From Epiperipatus broadwayi (Eukaryota > Onychophora > Udeonychophora > Euonychophora > Peripatidae), in contig JAQFVV010006305.1 of the NCBI GenBank assembly GCA_028023455.1, positions 3,339,001-3,403,000 on the forward strand: a stretch of 64,000 nucleotides of DNA. The letters run 5' to 3'. The number at the start of each line of letters is the position of its first letter. Within the stretch, counting starts at the first letter, position 1. The position numbers and the translations under genes are program-made. Below the pieces are notes generated by a model, which was not told where the DNA came from, ran no database searches, and saw only the letters and a program-made list of their open reading frames with translations. Below are positions 52,484 through 63,806 of this stretch, piece by piece.

Positions 52484-52655
52484 CAGATTTTGCTATTGGA
52501 AGAGTGATATCAGATTTTGCTATTGCAAGGTTGATTCAAGATTTTGCTATTGCAAGGCATTCAGATTTTGCTATTGCAAGTTTCATTCAGATCTGCTATT
52601 GCAAGGTGCATTCAGATTTCTCTTAGGAGAACTCTGTCAGATTTTGTTTGTGATT
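52484..52655. repeat. ~26-bp tandem repeat, about six units
   Basis: 'cagattttgctattgcaagg' and variants begin at 52484, 52511, 52537, 52562, 52588 and, degenerate, at 52613 and 52638. Spacing is 25-27 bp. It starts about 30 bp downstream of the TATA-like box, where a transcript would begin. Confidence 0.9.
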
Positions 52656-52980
52656 TTATTCCAAAAAGTCTACAATTATCGTCTACAAATCATGAAGAAG
52701 TTTGAACCTGCTCAAGCTAAAAATCGTATAAGTATGATGGATTCTAATATGCTCGTCTAGGCAAATAAATAGCTTTGCCTATCGCCGGGGTTTCTCAATA
52801 CCAGAAAAATGCCGTAGTATTTACTCAATCATTATCTGAACTCTGTGCCGTGTCTGGAGGACTTTTTGTGAAACCATGCTACTGATTTCCACTTTCCTTG
52901 TCCGGTCGAACACGTCTCATCAGACGGATCAAGCTACGCCCGTCGATGGAACATGACCAAGGAATAAGGATGGTAATCAT
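52656..52980 (+). other. GC-richer exon-like or LTR-like leader
   Basis: Noticeably higher G+C than its surroundings, with a perfect hairpin 'aggcaaa' ... 'tttgcct' at 52759-52781. It ends 'ataaggatggtaatc', which contains a GATG|GTAATC donor-like site near 52971. No long frame. About 720 bp downstream is another GC island (53.69 kb). Confidence 0.25.
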
Positions 52981-53134
52981 TATCTCTCCTCCATTGAACT
53001 ATTTATTTTCTACCTTTTTATTTTTTTTATATATCTTTCTTAATTGAATTATATTATGAATTGTTTTATGTAACGATTATGTAATTTAACCATTGTTCTT
53101 ATTAGATTAGTCTTAAATATATATGTGTGATCAT

Positions 53135-53374
53135 CTATCTATATTTAACCTTTTTTCCTTCGCTATTCTTCATTACCAATGTATACATATTTGGTATTGC
53201 ATTGCGGTTAAGTTTACTAGTTAATTGTTCATTTAAAAATCTCTTTCCAATTTTGTTTATGTTTTTAAATTCCATACGTGTAAAGTTTCCTTTGTTTGCT
53301 AACTTGAACTCCTCAATAGCGCCTCTTTTGTCCGCCATTAGCTTATAACGTATATCAGATTTATCTATATACAT
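53135..53374 (-). CDS. unrecognised 79-residue basic open frame, possible first exon
   Basis: The minus-strand frame from 53374 (alternative internal ATG at 53338, reading MADKRGAIEEFKLANKG) to a stop at 53135. The 'atggcggac' context of the internal ATG is typical of animal gene starts, and the peptide is mixed, basic and protein-like (FTRMEFKNINKIGKRFLNEQ) rather than the Ile/Phe-rich chance type. After KNSEGKK the DNA reads 'aaaaaaggttaaata', which may be a weak splice donor, so the stop could lie in an intron. No domain is recognised. It could be the start of a host gene running leftward or a fragment of an element. Confidence 0.28.
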   Translation of the reverse strand: MYIDKSDIRYKLMADKRGAIEEFKLANKGNFTRMEFKNINKIGKRFLNEQLTSKLNRNAIPNMYTLVMKNSEGKKVKYR

Positions 53375-53683
53375 TTTAAATAATTTTTAAACTCTGTTTT
53401 TAGTGCAAAGCAATTAGAAATGCTTTGCGAAAGATTTTTACTATTGTATTTGATCGAGGAGATTCAAGTTGACTATTTTAATAATTTAGGGGAATAGCGG
53501 AGGCCATTATATCATTAGTCATATTATTAAAGTCATTAATTAAACATATGATTTAACTATAAAAAGCTTGAGTTTCTTAATTGTATATTAAATGCTTTAT
53601 TTTTACTTTTCAATGATCCAGGCACGCAAAACACACATATTTCTTAGTATTTTTACACACATTTAACTAACTATTTAGCTCCA

Positions 53684-53890
53684 TAGGTGTTACCGTCCAT
53701 GTCTCCCGCTGATGCTAAGCTTTGTGGCCCAGTTGAGGAATATCTATGCGTGTCTCAGATAGTGTTGTTGGTTCGTGGGTTAGTCTCGAGAATAGACGAA
53801 GAGGGCAGGGGTCATAGTATTCTTGATTTAATATCTCACGTATGGGTGGCCTCGAGATACTTTCGCCTAGTATTCGAACTGGGTTAAACC
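53684..53890 (+). CDS. GC-richer open frame, unrecognised
   Basis: A frame of about 66 codons (53687-53887) in a local G+C island, starting MLPSMSPADAKLCGPVEEYL and containing a hydrophobic VSQIVLLVRGLV segment. No known domain. The island lies about 720 bp after the donor-like site at 52971, a spacing mirrored at 56.2/56.9 kb, so it might be a second exon of a short gene or element. Confidence 0.15.
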
Positions 53891-53920
53891 AACATACATC
53901 ATCTGACTGTCACAATATGA

Positions 53921-54215
53921 TTATATAAGCTAATGAGCTTGGATTGAAAATATTAAGGTTGTTTTCAGTTTAAGACTCATAGTTTTGTAGTTAAGTGAAG
54001 ATAAAAGATGGTTGCTAGAGAGTTGCATTAGATCTTTAGATCTAAGTGCAGTGCTCTCAGATCCAAGGCTCCTCACTGACAAAGACCACAAGCCAGAAAC
54101 TAGTCTGGGGTTGTTAGATAAATATGCACTAGATGGGGATTTTATGCACAAGCCTTCTGGCATCCATTAATTACTCTTGCTTGCTGTGTGTGGCAATACA
54201 TATAGTGAGTTTGCT
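53921..54215. mobile_element. fold-back family A, copy 3
   Basis: Begins near 'taatgagcttggattgaaaa', includes 'gtgcagtgctctcagatcc', 'gaccacaagccagaaac' and 'aagccttctggcatccatt', and ends near 'ggcaatacatatagtgagtt'. It matches 49394-49690 in inverse orientation and the core of the 6.3-kb copy directly. It lacks the opposing arm, so it is a half element. Confidence 0.8.
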
Positions 54216-55799
54216 TTTTAAATTTTTTTAATAAAATTGCAATATGTAAACAAGGCATATTTTAGTACAATAGTTAAGATTTTGTTTAATATATATTGTA
54301 ACGATATAAAAAGTAGGGGGTTAATAAAAGAGAATCTTTGTAAAGATACATTACATTAGGGCTGAATTATGAGATGACAAACCATCATCACCTCCATCTA
54401 AACAAAAATATAAAATTAAATGTAAAAGGATTGAGGATGAAATATCAGCACAGAACTACCTATAAGTTCCCCAGCATTATACAAAAGTAATAATCAAAAA
54501 CAACAAATTATATCAACAGTCAATCTTGTGACTAGATTTGAAAGTGATCTACTATAAACTAGGCTAATTATTTAGCCACTGCCAAACCTAAAGCAGGGGT
54601 ACAAACAATAGTTACCTGAATGCACAGACTTAGATGCAACTCCAACAAAATACAACAATAAGTCAAATAATGCTGAGATATTAAAAACCATTCTGACCAT
54701 CATCATTGCTCTGTCCATTTAGTTTCATTAATGTACTGGCCAACAATAAATTAAATTTTTAAAATAATAATAAAGAAAATGAAATGTAGTGTATGGATTT
54801 TAAAAGATATTCTTTTTACACCATCTAAGATCAACATCTGGTTAACCATAACATTTAACATAAATCCCTATTTCATATACATGTTATGCACAAATCTAGC
54901 TAAAAAACCAAAAAACTCTATTGTGAGAAAGAAATAATAAAGCTACTTATAAATCACTGCAAATAATTCCCAGGTTTACTCTATTATAAGTAAATAGTTT
55001 TATTGGGATCGTTTAAAAAATCCTAGAACATTAAACTGTCATGAAATAATGACACACACAAAAATTATAATCAATCATTTGATTTCTATTCATAAATTAA
55101 CTTTTAATTATAAGTTATTTCTTTAAAATAACTAAGAATTGGATAAACATTTTAAATCAATTAGTAACATTTTTCACATTATTTAAAAATAGAAATAAAT
55201 TACTATGTTAAAACAATATGGCCTAAAATATATTGAAACAGACAGATCGAAGAATCGATCTTAGTTTCATGGTTGTCATTTAAGAACGGTAATTCTAAAC
55301 CACTATTTACCCGCAATGAGACTTTTTCTATTCCAAGCCACATAAATTTTAAGTTATTTATTTTGTGTTTGTTTAAAAAGAATTTAATGTAAAGAGTATG
55401 AGTATAAATGTCACAAATCATGATGAATAATATTCGTGTGTGTGTGGTTTGTGGATTTATATTAACTCAATTTAAAAGTTTCAATTGCGTGGATATTTTC
55501 TTTAAATTTTAATTTGGCAAATTATACAAAGTCATTTAAAAATGCTGATCAAAAGTCACATTCCTTTGATCAGTATTTGTAATCAAAATCTTACTTGTAC
55601 AAAATGTATACAATAATTAATTTGTACTTTGATAGATTAAGATAATGAATTTATATTTTGTATTCACGAATTCCAATGTAATTGTTTTGTCAATTTAGAA
55701 TCATGTATTAAATTTAAAAATAAATGAAAACCGAACAATGGAAATGAGAAACGTAGAACTCTTATCAAGAAAGGCAAATGCTATTGTATAGTCAAAAAT
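54216..55799. other. AT-rich DNA, nothing recognised
   Basis: No gene or clear repeat; slightly higher G+C around 54.4-54.9 kb. Confidence 0.45.
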
Positions 55800-56215
55800 T
55801 AGATATTGCTGGAGGCCGGAAAATCGAAGGAGGCGGAGTCATGAACTAAAACTAGGCAGAAAGGTCAACCGTGGCCATTTTTAGAGATAATATAGAGACT
55901 CTAACTTTTGACTTGGTTGTGCTTAGATCGTCTCAAGCTACAGCAAAGTAGTTGTTCCAGAGAAATCACTTCAACCGTTATCAAGAAGTTGCCCGGTAAA
56001 CTGCAATAATGATGGGCTAAGTCCAAGAAGCTGCTCCCTGTTCTGCCAATTTAAATCTTTCATACTGCTGATCTGTAATGTTTTCCGTGCTTCCAGTCTT
56101 CCAAATTCCAACATTTAAATTAACCATGCCGTTCTAAGAAATTCAAAATGCGCGCCTACATTCTTCATACATATCACCGCAAGAAGAAAAGCCGGATGAA
56201 GAAAGAATGGTAACT
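55800..56215 (+). other. GC-richer exon-like or LTR-like leader
   Basis: G+C rises from about 55.81 kb ('ggaggccggaaaatcgaagg') to a donor-like 'aaagaatggtaacttttg' near 56207-56215. No long frame. The arrangement (GC-rich leader, ATG|GTAA donor, ~730 bp of AT-rich DNA, then a GC island) parallels the locus at 52.4-53.9 kb. Confidence 0.22.
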
Positions 56216-56929
56216 TTTGTTACATGAACTTTTTAACTTTCCTCTCAGTAATAATTTTAAATTTAATCTGTTAACCTAATTAATTGCATGTAAATTTCTT
56301 GTTTTCCATTTGAAAATGTTACCAAAAAAAACCTGTCAGTAAATTTCTTCTCTAATATTTCCGTGCTCTAGTCTTTAGATGATAATTATTAATATTTGTG
56401 CCTACTAATAATCCATTTGTGAATACATTTATATTTTTACTATTACTTATTTTACAAACAAACGATGCCAATAATAATATTTCTCAACCCTAATTAAAGT
56501 CAGTAAAGGTTATCTCGTAATATTTATTATATTCATTTTAAAAGTAATTTTCTTTTATCGAACTAAAAATTGTTTCATTTATGTTGAGTTGAGAGATATT
56601 CAAGTATTTTTATTGTTTCTTTTACTTTGTCATGATATTTTAATCTACACTCCAAATCTCAAATACTTAAAATAGTCTAAAATTTTATTATATTTTTTAT
56701 ATATTAGTACGGAGTAATAATAATAAGTGAATATTTTATTGCTATTATTACCTTCCGAACAATCTGGGGAGTTATGGGTTTCAGAGTGAAATTAATTAAT
56801 TGTTACTTTTGCGATCGTTTGATTTCGCCATGTTATTATTGAATAGTTATATCAGGCTGTTGCGTAGAACATGTTACGGATAGATAAAATGGTTTATATA
56901 ATTTCGTTTTAAAAATCCACTTCCGATCA

Positions 56930-57172
56930 CTCTTCCTCGATGTTACGGTGGCAATGCCTTTACCTTCGCCTAAGTTGGCGTCTCGTTTTACTACCAGTTG
57001 GAGAGAAAGAAATTCTTCTCCAGGTAATCTCTTGGATCACCGGGGTTCGAAAATGATCCCGGCTGGTTGTAGTGTCTCGGATCTACTTGGGGGCATTAAG
57101 ACTTGTCAAAGTACAAGCCGCCCGGTATTCCATCCATGCACCACAAGTTATTATTGTAGTGTACCTTAATCC
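56930..57172 (+). CDS. GC-richer open frame, unrecognised
   Basis: Frame 56948-57169 (73 codons) starting MAMPLPSPKLASRFTTSWRE, rich in Ser, Pro, Arg and Gly, with three late cysteines. No domain recognised. Its island starts with 'gttacggtggcaatgcc', loosely like 'gttaccgtccatgtctcc' at 53.69 kb. Could be an exon of an unrecognised gene, part of an element, or chance. Confidence 0.15.
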
Positions 57173-59460
57173 TTGCAACCATCAGTACATCAGTATTATA
57201 TATTATATTTTTATATAAAACCGCCTCCCATTTATCCGTATACGCAATGGTTTGAATCTATTAAATAAAACAACTTAATATAAGCTAGTAGTTAAATATT
57301 TTAAGTGCTCCGATTATTCTGATTCTCATATCAACCGGTACAACCATTTAAACACATAAATATTGGCATGAGTTTGTTAATCAGTACAAACCGATTATTG
57401 ATGACTAGCAGCAATTTATTATAAAATACATATGAGAGTTTACCGTACCTGTAAATAATATTATTCAATGCTTTAAATAATTTATTAAAAATTTATCTAA
57501 CCTAATTTTGTCTCTCTTGCATTACTACTCTCGACATCTAGTCAATCACTTGCTGTCTGTATCGACAACTTAAATATATACATTAAATTATTAGCTGTAC
57601 CAATATCCCGACTATAAGGTATCTATGAAATAGCTGATTGTAGGTAATTTAGTCTGTGTTTTTCGATGAGCTAGTAAAGGGAAAACCCCGTACCGTTGTA
57701 ATATTGTCATTGGTGGGTCATGCCAGGGTTGGGTTTGAATTTAGTTTGCATTTTGGAATTTATTCCTAGACGTGGACTGGGTTTGAATTCGGGTACTGTG
57801 TGATTAAGCATGGTGATTTTTTTTTACCGGTACAATATACATACTTCTTAATATCTTAGTCAATAAAATTAAAATATCAGCCATAGGATTTCAAAGTCTA
57901 GCTATCGTAACTCTGGAAATAAAAATAGCAGCATTCAAAATTTTTATCAAGCTGGAAAGAATCTAACCACATGTAAGTCATATGCAATTATTTGTATTTC
58001 ATGTGATTTTGATAAAGTAATGATGCAAATCCAGGAGTGTGTTGAATAAACATTCCTTTCTTAAAAAATTAACCACAGTCTCAATTCTCAATAAAATATA
58101 GTAGGGGTGAAAGCAACATCATATTACCATCATATTTTTTTTATTTTTACAGTCAATGAATTGACACTTACATGACTAATACTAATTTACTTGGGACCAT
58201 TATCTTTTAGTTAGGATTGGCAGGATGTCTGATTCCCAATAACCATTAAATTACTAGCTGCTTTACTGTGTATATCTATTTGTATATTGTTCAATCATTC
58301 TTCTTTTATTGGTAACTTTTCTCTAGATAGTTAGTAGAGTAGAATTTGAAAATTTTTTGTGTTTGTAATTCAAGTTAAAAATAGTTTTGGGAACTATTTT
58401 TCATAACCATTTTATCAAACAATATCAATTTATTAAAATAAACAATATATTAAAAATCTTTTGAGTCTTAACTTTTCGTCTAGTAAGAATTCTAATATTT
58501 TCATTAACAAAATATATGTTTTAACCATCTTTTTGATAGTTATATGGTTAAAAATGTGACCACTTCCCATTGTTCAAAACCAGTCATTTTTAATGTTATG
58601 GTAAAGATTTTACCATCATTTGAAAGGTTATAAAAAGTTCTGTAAGATGCAGCCCTCTCTTGAATTATTTCACAAGTAAAAAATCAATAAAACTTATGTT
58701 TCAGGTCTAACAAAAAAATAAGGAGGTCTTTTCTTGAATCTGATTGGCTGTTAAATTTCAACAACAAAGAAAATGGTTGTCAATAATGTCCACGGTTACG
58801 ATTTCTTTTGTTTCATTTGGAAAATGATAAACAAATGCTTTAGACCATTTTAAAAGTATTTTTTGACAAAATATAAATTATTTTGATAAAATATGCTAAA
58901 AATAAAATTATGTTAGAAAAATAGTTAAGACTTTAGCAAAAATTATTTATTTATCCACAACATAAAATTGTAAAAGAAATTACTGATGTCAGCAAAACTT
59001 TTTGGTTGGTGAGTAACGTTCGGTTTAGATTTGCCGCTATCGAATATTTTTATAATTATAAATAAAAATTTATTTTTGAATAAAACTTTCATCCACTTTC
59101 AAAACCTGACAAATTATTAATATACTTTTTACAAATGAAACTAAAGTAAATATAATATTAAAAGATGAATATATTTTGACACTTGAGTTTGTGAATTGGC
59201 CAATTAAAAGTTTATACTTTTATCTCACTCGGCCAATAAAATAATCAGCAAAAAAGAGGTTTTTAATACTTTTTTAAATATATTTGGCAATCTAAATCTT
59301 TTCAGCAAGTATTATCAAATAAATCTAATTTTATAGTTTTTTCAGGTGTTTTGGAAAACTTATAGAATAAATATTTATAAATTTGTCATTAGATTTATTG
59401 CTGATGTCTTTAAAAATAAATAATTATTTATATGGCATTAAAGTGATTTGTTTAATACAG
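57173..59460. other. AT-rich DNA with weak GC islands
   Basis: No gene. A small GC-richer patch at 57.66-57.81 kb ('gggtttgaatt' recurs twice) has no frame. From 58.3 kb the sequence is again very AT-rich. Confidence 0.4.
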
Positions 59461-59465
59461 TAAGC

Positions 59466-59466
<1 letters not shown>

Positions 59467-59499
<33 letters not shown>

Positions 59500-59505
59500 G
59501 CACTT
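59467..59505. repeat. (TA)n with 'ttgtgcactttt' right junction
   Basis: About 30 bp of (AT)n followed by 'attgtgcacttttattgg'; on the minus strand 'aagtgcacaat(at)n', the shared TA-tract junction. Confidence 0.85.
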
Positions 59506-60928
59506 TTATTGGCCCAGTCTATTCTAAAATAAAATTTTGGTGTATAATTTTAAATTTTACAAATCCAATAATATTTACTTATTAAAAGAAGACAGTCATG
59601 ACATATTAGATCATAGGATTTAAACTCGGTTTTAGCTAATGGAAATTTATAAATGATCTTAACTCAAGATACACATAGATAATAACCATAGAGTCGTATA
59701 TATGCAAATGGATGGACAAGTAATATCATTTAGTATTTAAAATCAGTGAAGTTTAACTTGTAATTTTGTAAACAGAATGCGTCACAGATGCTAATAATTA
59801 TTGTTTGTGCGCATTTGATTTTAAAAATAGAAATTATTTATCTTCAAATCTTGCTATATTCAAAAATAAATAAATAAGGTTTAATTTTACAAAATACTGA
59901 TTTAAAATTAAAACAGTAAATTCTATCTTTATTTAATTTCTAAAAATATTGTATTTCAATATTTTTTAAAAACGAAAAATCGGTCATTTTAAAATGATAA
60001 ACCAAAAACTTTCAAAATAAATGTTTGTTTCATAGAAAAAAGTGGAAAAATATTAGCCAATCAAAGAGTTTCAAACAATCTTGGAATATGAAATTCAAGA
60101 GAGGGGGAAAAAAGAGTTTTCTTGATTGTAAAGTATAAGTAACTAAGTTTTTTTTTCTTGGTGATATTTTTAAAAAAAAAACAAAGTTGGATTAAAATTC
60201 CTAAAACCTTATGATTTACAACTCTACATCAATATACATGGATAATTATAAGCTCTGTTGTTAAAATAATGGAATAAATTAATCGTTTTTCTACTGGGCA
60301 AGTCAATAATCGGTAATTCCCAATAATCTCTTGAAAATTAATAAATATTGAAGAAATAATAGGAGATGAATAATCAACGAATATATTCACTAAAAAGTAA
60401 TAATAATTGTGCCATAAAGAAAATGAACTGCAGTAATACACAAAAGGAAATAAATAAACACCGTAAATATCCAGTAAGGATAGATAAAAAAATAGTAAAT
60501 CTCTTGAAAACAGTTAAGTATATATATTTAAAATTCAAAGGAACTAAATTAGTAATAAATGAAAGTGTTCATTATTATTCTGGATATATATAAAATCTTA
60601 ATTACAATGTGAAATATAATTATTTATTTTGAGCCATACCAGCAGGGATGTCAGTTTCTATAAAGTTTTAGCTGAAAAACGTTGCATGACACATTTTTAA
60701 TTGAAATCATAAGTGTGCCTTTTACTATAGAGAGAAATATATATCATCTAAAATAAATAAGGCAAGCCACAAATAAATTTTTATTACTAAACAAAGAACA
60801 AAACAAGGATTATTGTTGCAGTAACTCAAATACCTCACGCGAATCTTAGGATAAGCAGAATCTTCAAAAAAAAAAAATAATAATAAGGAAAAATAAAAAT
60901 GTTATGATAAGTTTATGGAGTGTGGAAC
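59506..60928. other. AT-rich DNA, nothing recognised
   Basis: No gene supported. A plus-strand frame near 60366-60593 is Lys/Asn/Ile-rich, as AT-rich DNA gives. Confidence 0.45.
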
Positions 60929-61448
60929 AACTAGAACAGTGGTCTTCAACCTTTTCACACCTGTGGACCGGTAAACATAAGGATAAGGTTTCGCGGACCG
61001 GCAAAAATAAGGATAAGGTTTCATGGACCAGCAGAAGTCTATAGATAAATTTTCTTAAAGATGTAAACAGCTTAGCCTTAGATGAAGTTATATATATATA
61101 TATATATGGAGTTTGTATAATAAAAAAACTTTTTTTTTTTAATTTTGAATTTTTTTAGAAAAGTAATAAAAAATTTAATTCTATCCCCCCCCCCCCATAA
61201 ACATCTGTGATAACTAGAAAAACAAATTAATTTATGTATGATTGATTAGATTTTGTTCTGTTTCTTTTTTTTTAATCAGGTAAAAGTGTGATGAAAAAAA
61301 TAATAAAAATTGTTTATATTAATTAAAAGTTTTAAATCTTATTATTTTGTTATTAAAACTTTCTTGCCAGTCTAGCACGGACCAGCAAAAAACTTCTATG
61401 GCCTGGTACCGGGCCACGGACGGATGGTTGAAGACCACTGAACTAGAA
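60929..61448. mobile_element. hAT-type MITE with 8-bp target duplication
   Basis: The element 60937-61440 (504 bp) starts CAGTGGTCTTCAACC and ends with its exact reverse complement GGTTGAAGACCACTG, extended imperfectly by 'ggaccgg'/'accgggccacgg'. It is flanked by AACTAGAA at 60929-60936 and 61441-61448. CAG-type termini and an 8-bp duplication are the hallmarks of the hAT superfamily. The interior is AT-rich with a C10 run near 61186 and no transposase, so it is non-autonomous. Near the left end 'ggaccggcaaaaataaggat'-type units of about 29 bp repeat two to three times (60964-61033). Confidence 0.95.
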
Positions 61449-62770
61449 GATTTAAAATTGTTTTTATACTTTAGCTGAGAGTTAAAAGAGAACTTCTTTC
61501 TAATGTTGGTATTTATATTTTTAATCTATGATTTGTTAGTATAATGGGGGGAAGAGAACTAAATCATTTAATAAGGAATTAATTCAAGTGTTGTTATATT
61601 AATAGTTATTTAATAATTCAGTTAAGTTTAAAGATTATGAATCCTTGAAATAAATAAATATACTCGATATTTTAGTATGAAAGGGTATTTAAAAATGATA
61701 TATACACAATCCAGAGAGAAGGTTGTATTTACATGGGCAAATTGATAAACTAAATACAATGATTTTCTATCTTATATGAAAGATAAAAGCATTAATTTTG
61801 TTTGCTTAATAACCTCCAGAATTATGATCCTATGTTCCCACTTATTGTTTTGTATTGTTACTTAATCATCAAGTACTATTATTATGTAGAGATTGAACTA
61901 ACGGACCACAAATGGGAAAAAATGATTGTTTAATAAACTGAATGTGTGATATATAGTTCACATACATAGGGATAAATATCTCAACATATAATGGGAAATC
62001 ATTAGTTTTGTTTAATAATCATACTCTGAAGATTAATTATAAGTTCTGTTGTTATTGTTATGATAATATATGTATATCATTTTGTTATTAATTATTTTAA
62101 ATTTGATATTAATGGAAATGTTTATTATCATTTATAATGAATATTATTAAAATTATTGTTTTAAAAGTTTTATTAAATTCTAATTGCTGCATTTCTTTTC
62201 TGGGCTCATTTTCACCACATCACAGAACTCAAAATACACAGTCAAAATTAAAATGAAAAGTAAATTCAATTTAAAGCAAATCTAACAGTTTAATAAGCAT
62301 AAATCTCTTAGCAAAGATTTTTTTTACTTGTTACATGCTGCCTTGATCCCATAGGTCATTGATGACATTGCCAATTATTAAAGTGTATTTATTAATATAA
62401 AATTAAATGATACATTAGTTATTAGTGAAAGTATTAGTGTTAATCACAGTTTAGTTAATAATCTTATTTTAATATTCAGTATTAAAGAACATACATATAA
62501 AGCTTGATTATGAATTTAAATTATAAGCCTTACGTAATTTGTACACTATCCATGGAAATCTGTAAAATCCCTCTTGATATTCCATAGGTAGTATGAAGAA
62601 TTAATAAATCAATGATTATCCTGAGATCTCCTTATTGTAAAGTTATTTTGTGAGTATTGCCAATCTTAATTATCAAAAATAATAGGAATCACAGTTTATC
62701 TGTAATTATCTAACAGATTAATTTAATGAGTGATTGAATTAAAATTTAATAATTATAAATATAAGATATT
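61449..62770. other. AT-rich DNA, nothing recognised
   Basis: No gene or clear repeat. Confidence 0.5.
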
Positions 62771-62799
62771 GGATATTATTGTTAGCCATGAGAGTATGT

Positions 62800-63125
62800 A
62801 GATACTTAATAAGGAGGAGTATCTGGGTATTCTTATGCCATTGAACAAATATTTTGTATTTGTTTAATGTTAAGGGGATGTGATCTGTTTATGGGTAAAC
62901 GAGTATCATGTTAATTATATTTAACATACATCTTATTTTAAAATATGTACTCATGTCAAAGTAACTTGGGATAAATAATAATCTTATATAGATTTAATTG
63001 TTATAGTAAAAGAAAATGGTCGGGATATAGTAAGTTTGTTAATAGAACCTAACCAGACTCCAAGTAGGGCCTAATATAAGGGACTTGGAAACTCTGCGTG
63101 GGGTCATACCACCTATAGACAGGCC

Positions 63126-63186
<61 letters not shown>
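62800..63186. repeat. dispersed repeat fragment ending in (TA)n
   Basis: Carries GTATTCTTATGCCATTGA (from ~62828), shared with ~12778, and about 300 bp later ends in 'aggccacaat' followed by ~58 bp of perfect (AT)n (63129-63186). The stretch between (63.0-63.12 kb) is GC-richer. Confidence 0.5.
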
Positions 63187-63190
<4 letters not shown>

Positions 63191-63720
63191 TAATGAAAAA
63201 TGAATGAAGCTTTTCATGTTAATTTAATTCTCTATCAATTTTTCCTGATATTCTATTTAAATTAATCATCATTATTACATCAGTGAATGTATTTTAGTCT
63301 TAAGTTGTATTCTATTTATTGGACAGAATTAATAAATGTGTGCAATATTCATGATGGCACAACAGTTTTCAAATAATCTCTACAAGACAAAAATCTTTTC
63401 AATATCTCCTCATGAAAAAGTATGAAGATGACCATAAATTAAAAAAGATTGTCATTTTTTATGTGTAATGAAAGAAGATGATTTTTAATTCTTATTTTAT
63501 TTTATGACTAAAATATTTAATAAAATCAATATGTATGAATAAGCATTTCATCATTATCTTTCCAAATATGCTCCTTGTTTTCAATATGTAAAAAAAAAAC
63601 CAACAACATATTAATTTAACACACTTTTCCTTTCCAACTCTTGTTTTATTTTATGAACCATTTTTCATTTTAATTTTTTTCTAATGCTTCAACTATATTA
63701 TATGGTTAATGTCAAGAATT
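63187..63720. other. AT-rich DNA, nothing recognised
   Basis: No gene or repeat supported. Confidence 0.5.
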
Positions 63721-63806
63721 ACACACAGACACACACACACATATATATATATATATTGTACCGGATCGATGTGCAGAACCACTTACTTACACATATATAT
63801 ATATGT
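63721..63806. repeat. (AC)n/(TA)n tract with 'attgtaccgg' junction, then a second (TA)n
   Basis: (AC)n passes into (AT)n and ends 'atattgtaccggatcgatg'; on the minus strand 'ccggtacaata(ta)n', close to the other TA-tract junctions. A short second (AT)n follows at about 63793-63804. Confidence 0.8.

Noticed and set aside
58640-60110. Giant inverted repeat centred on the (TA)n at 59.47 kb
   Set aside because: 'ccctctcttgaatt', 'gattggct' and 'ggccaataaaa' recur in inverse order on both sides, but similarity between them is too weak by eye to separate from chance in AT-rich DNA.
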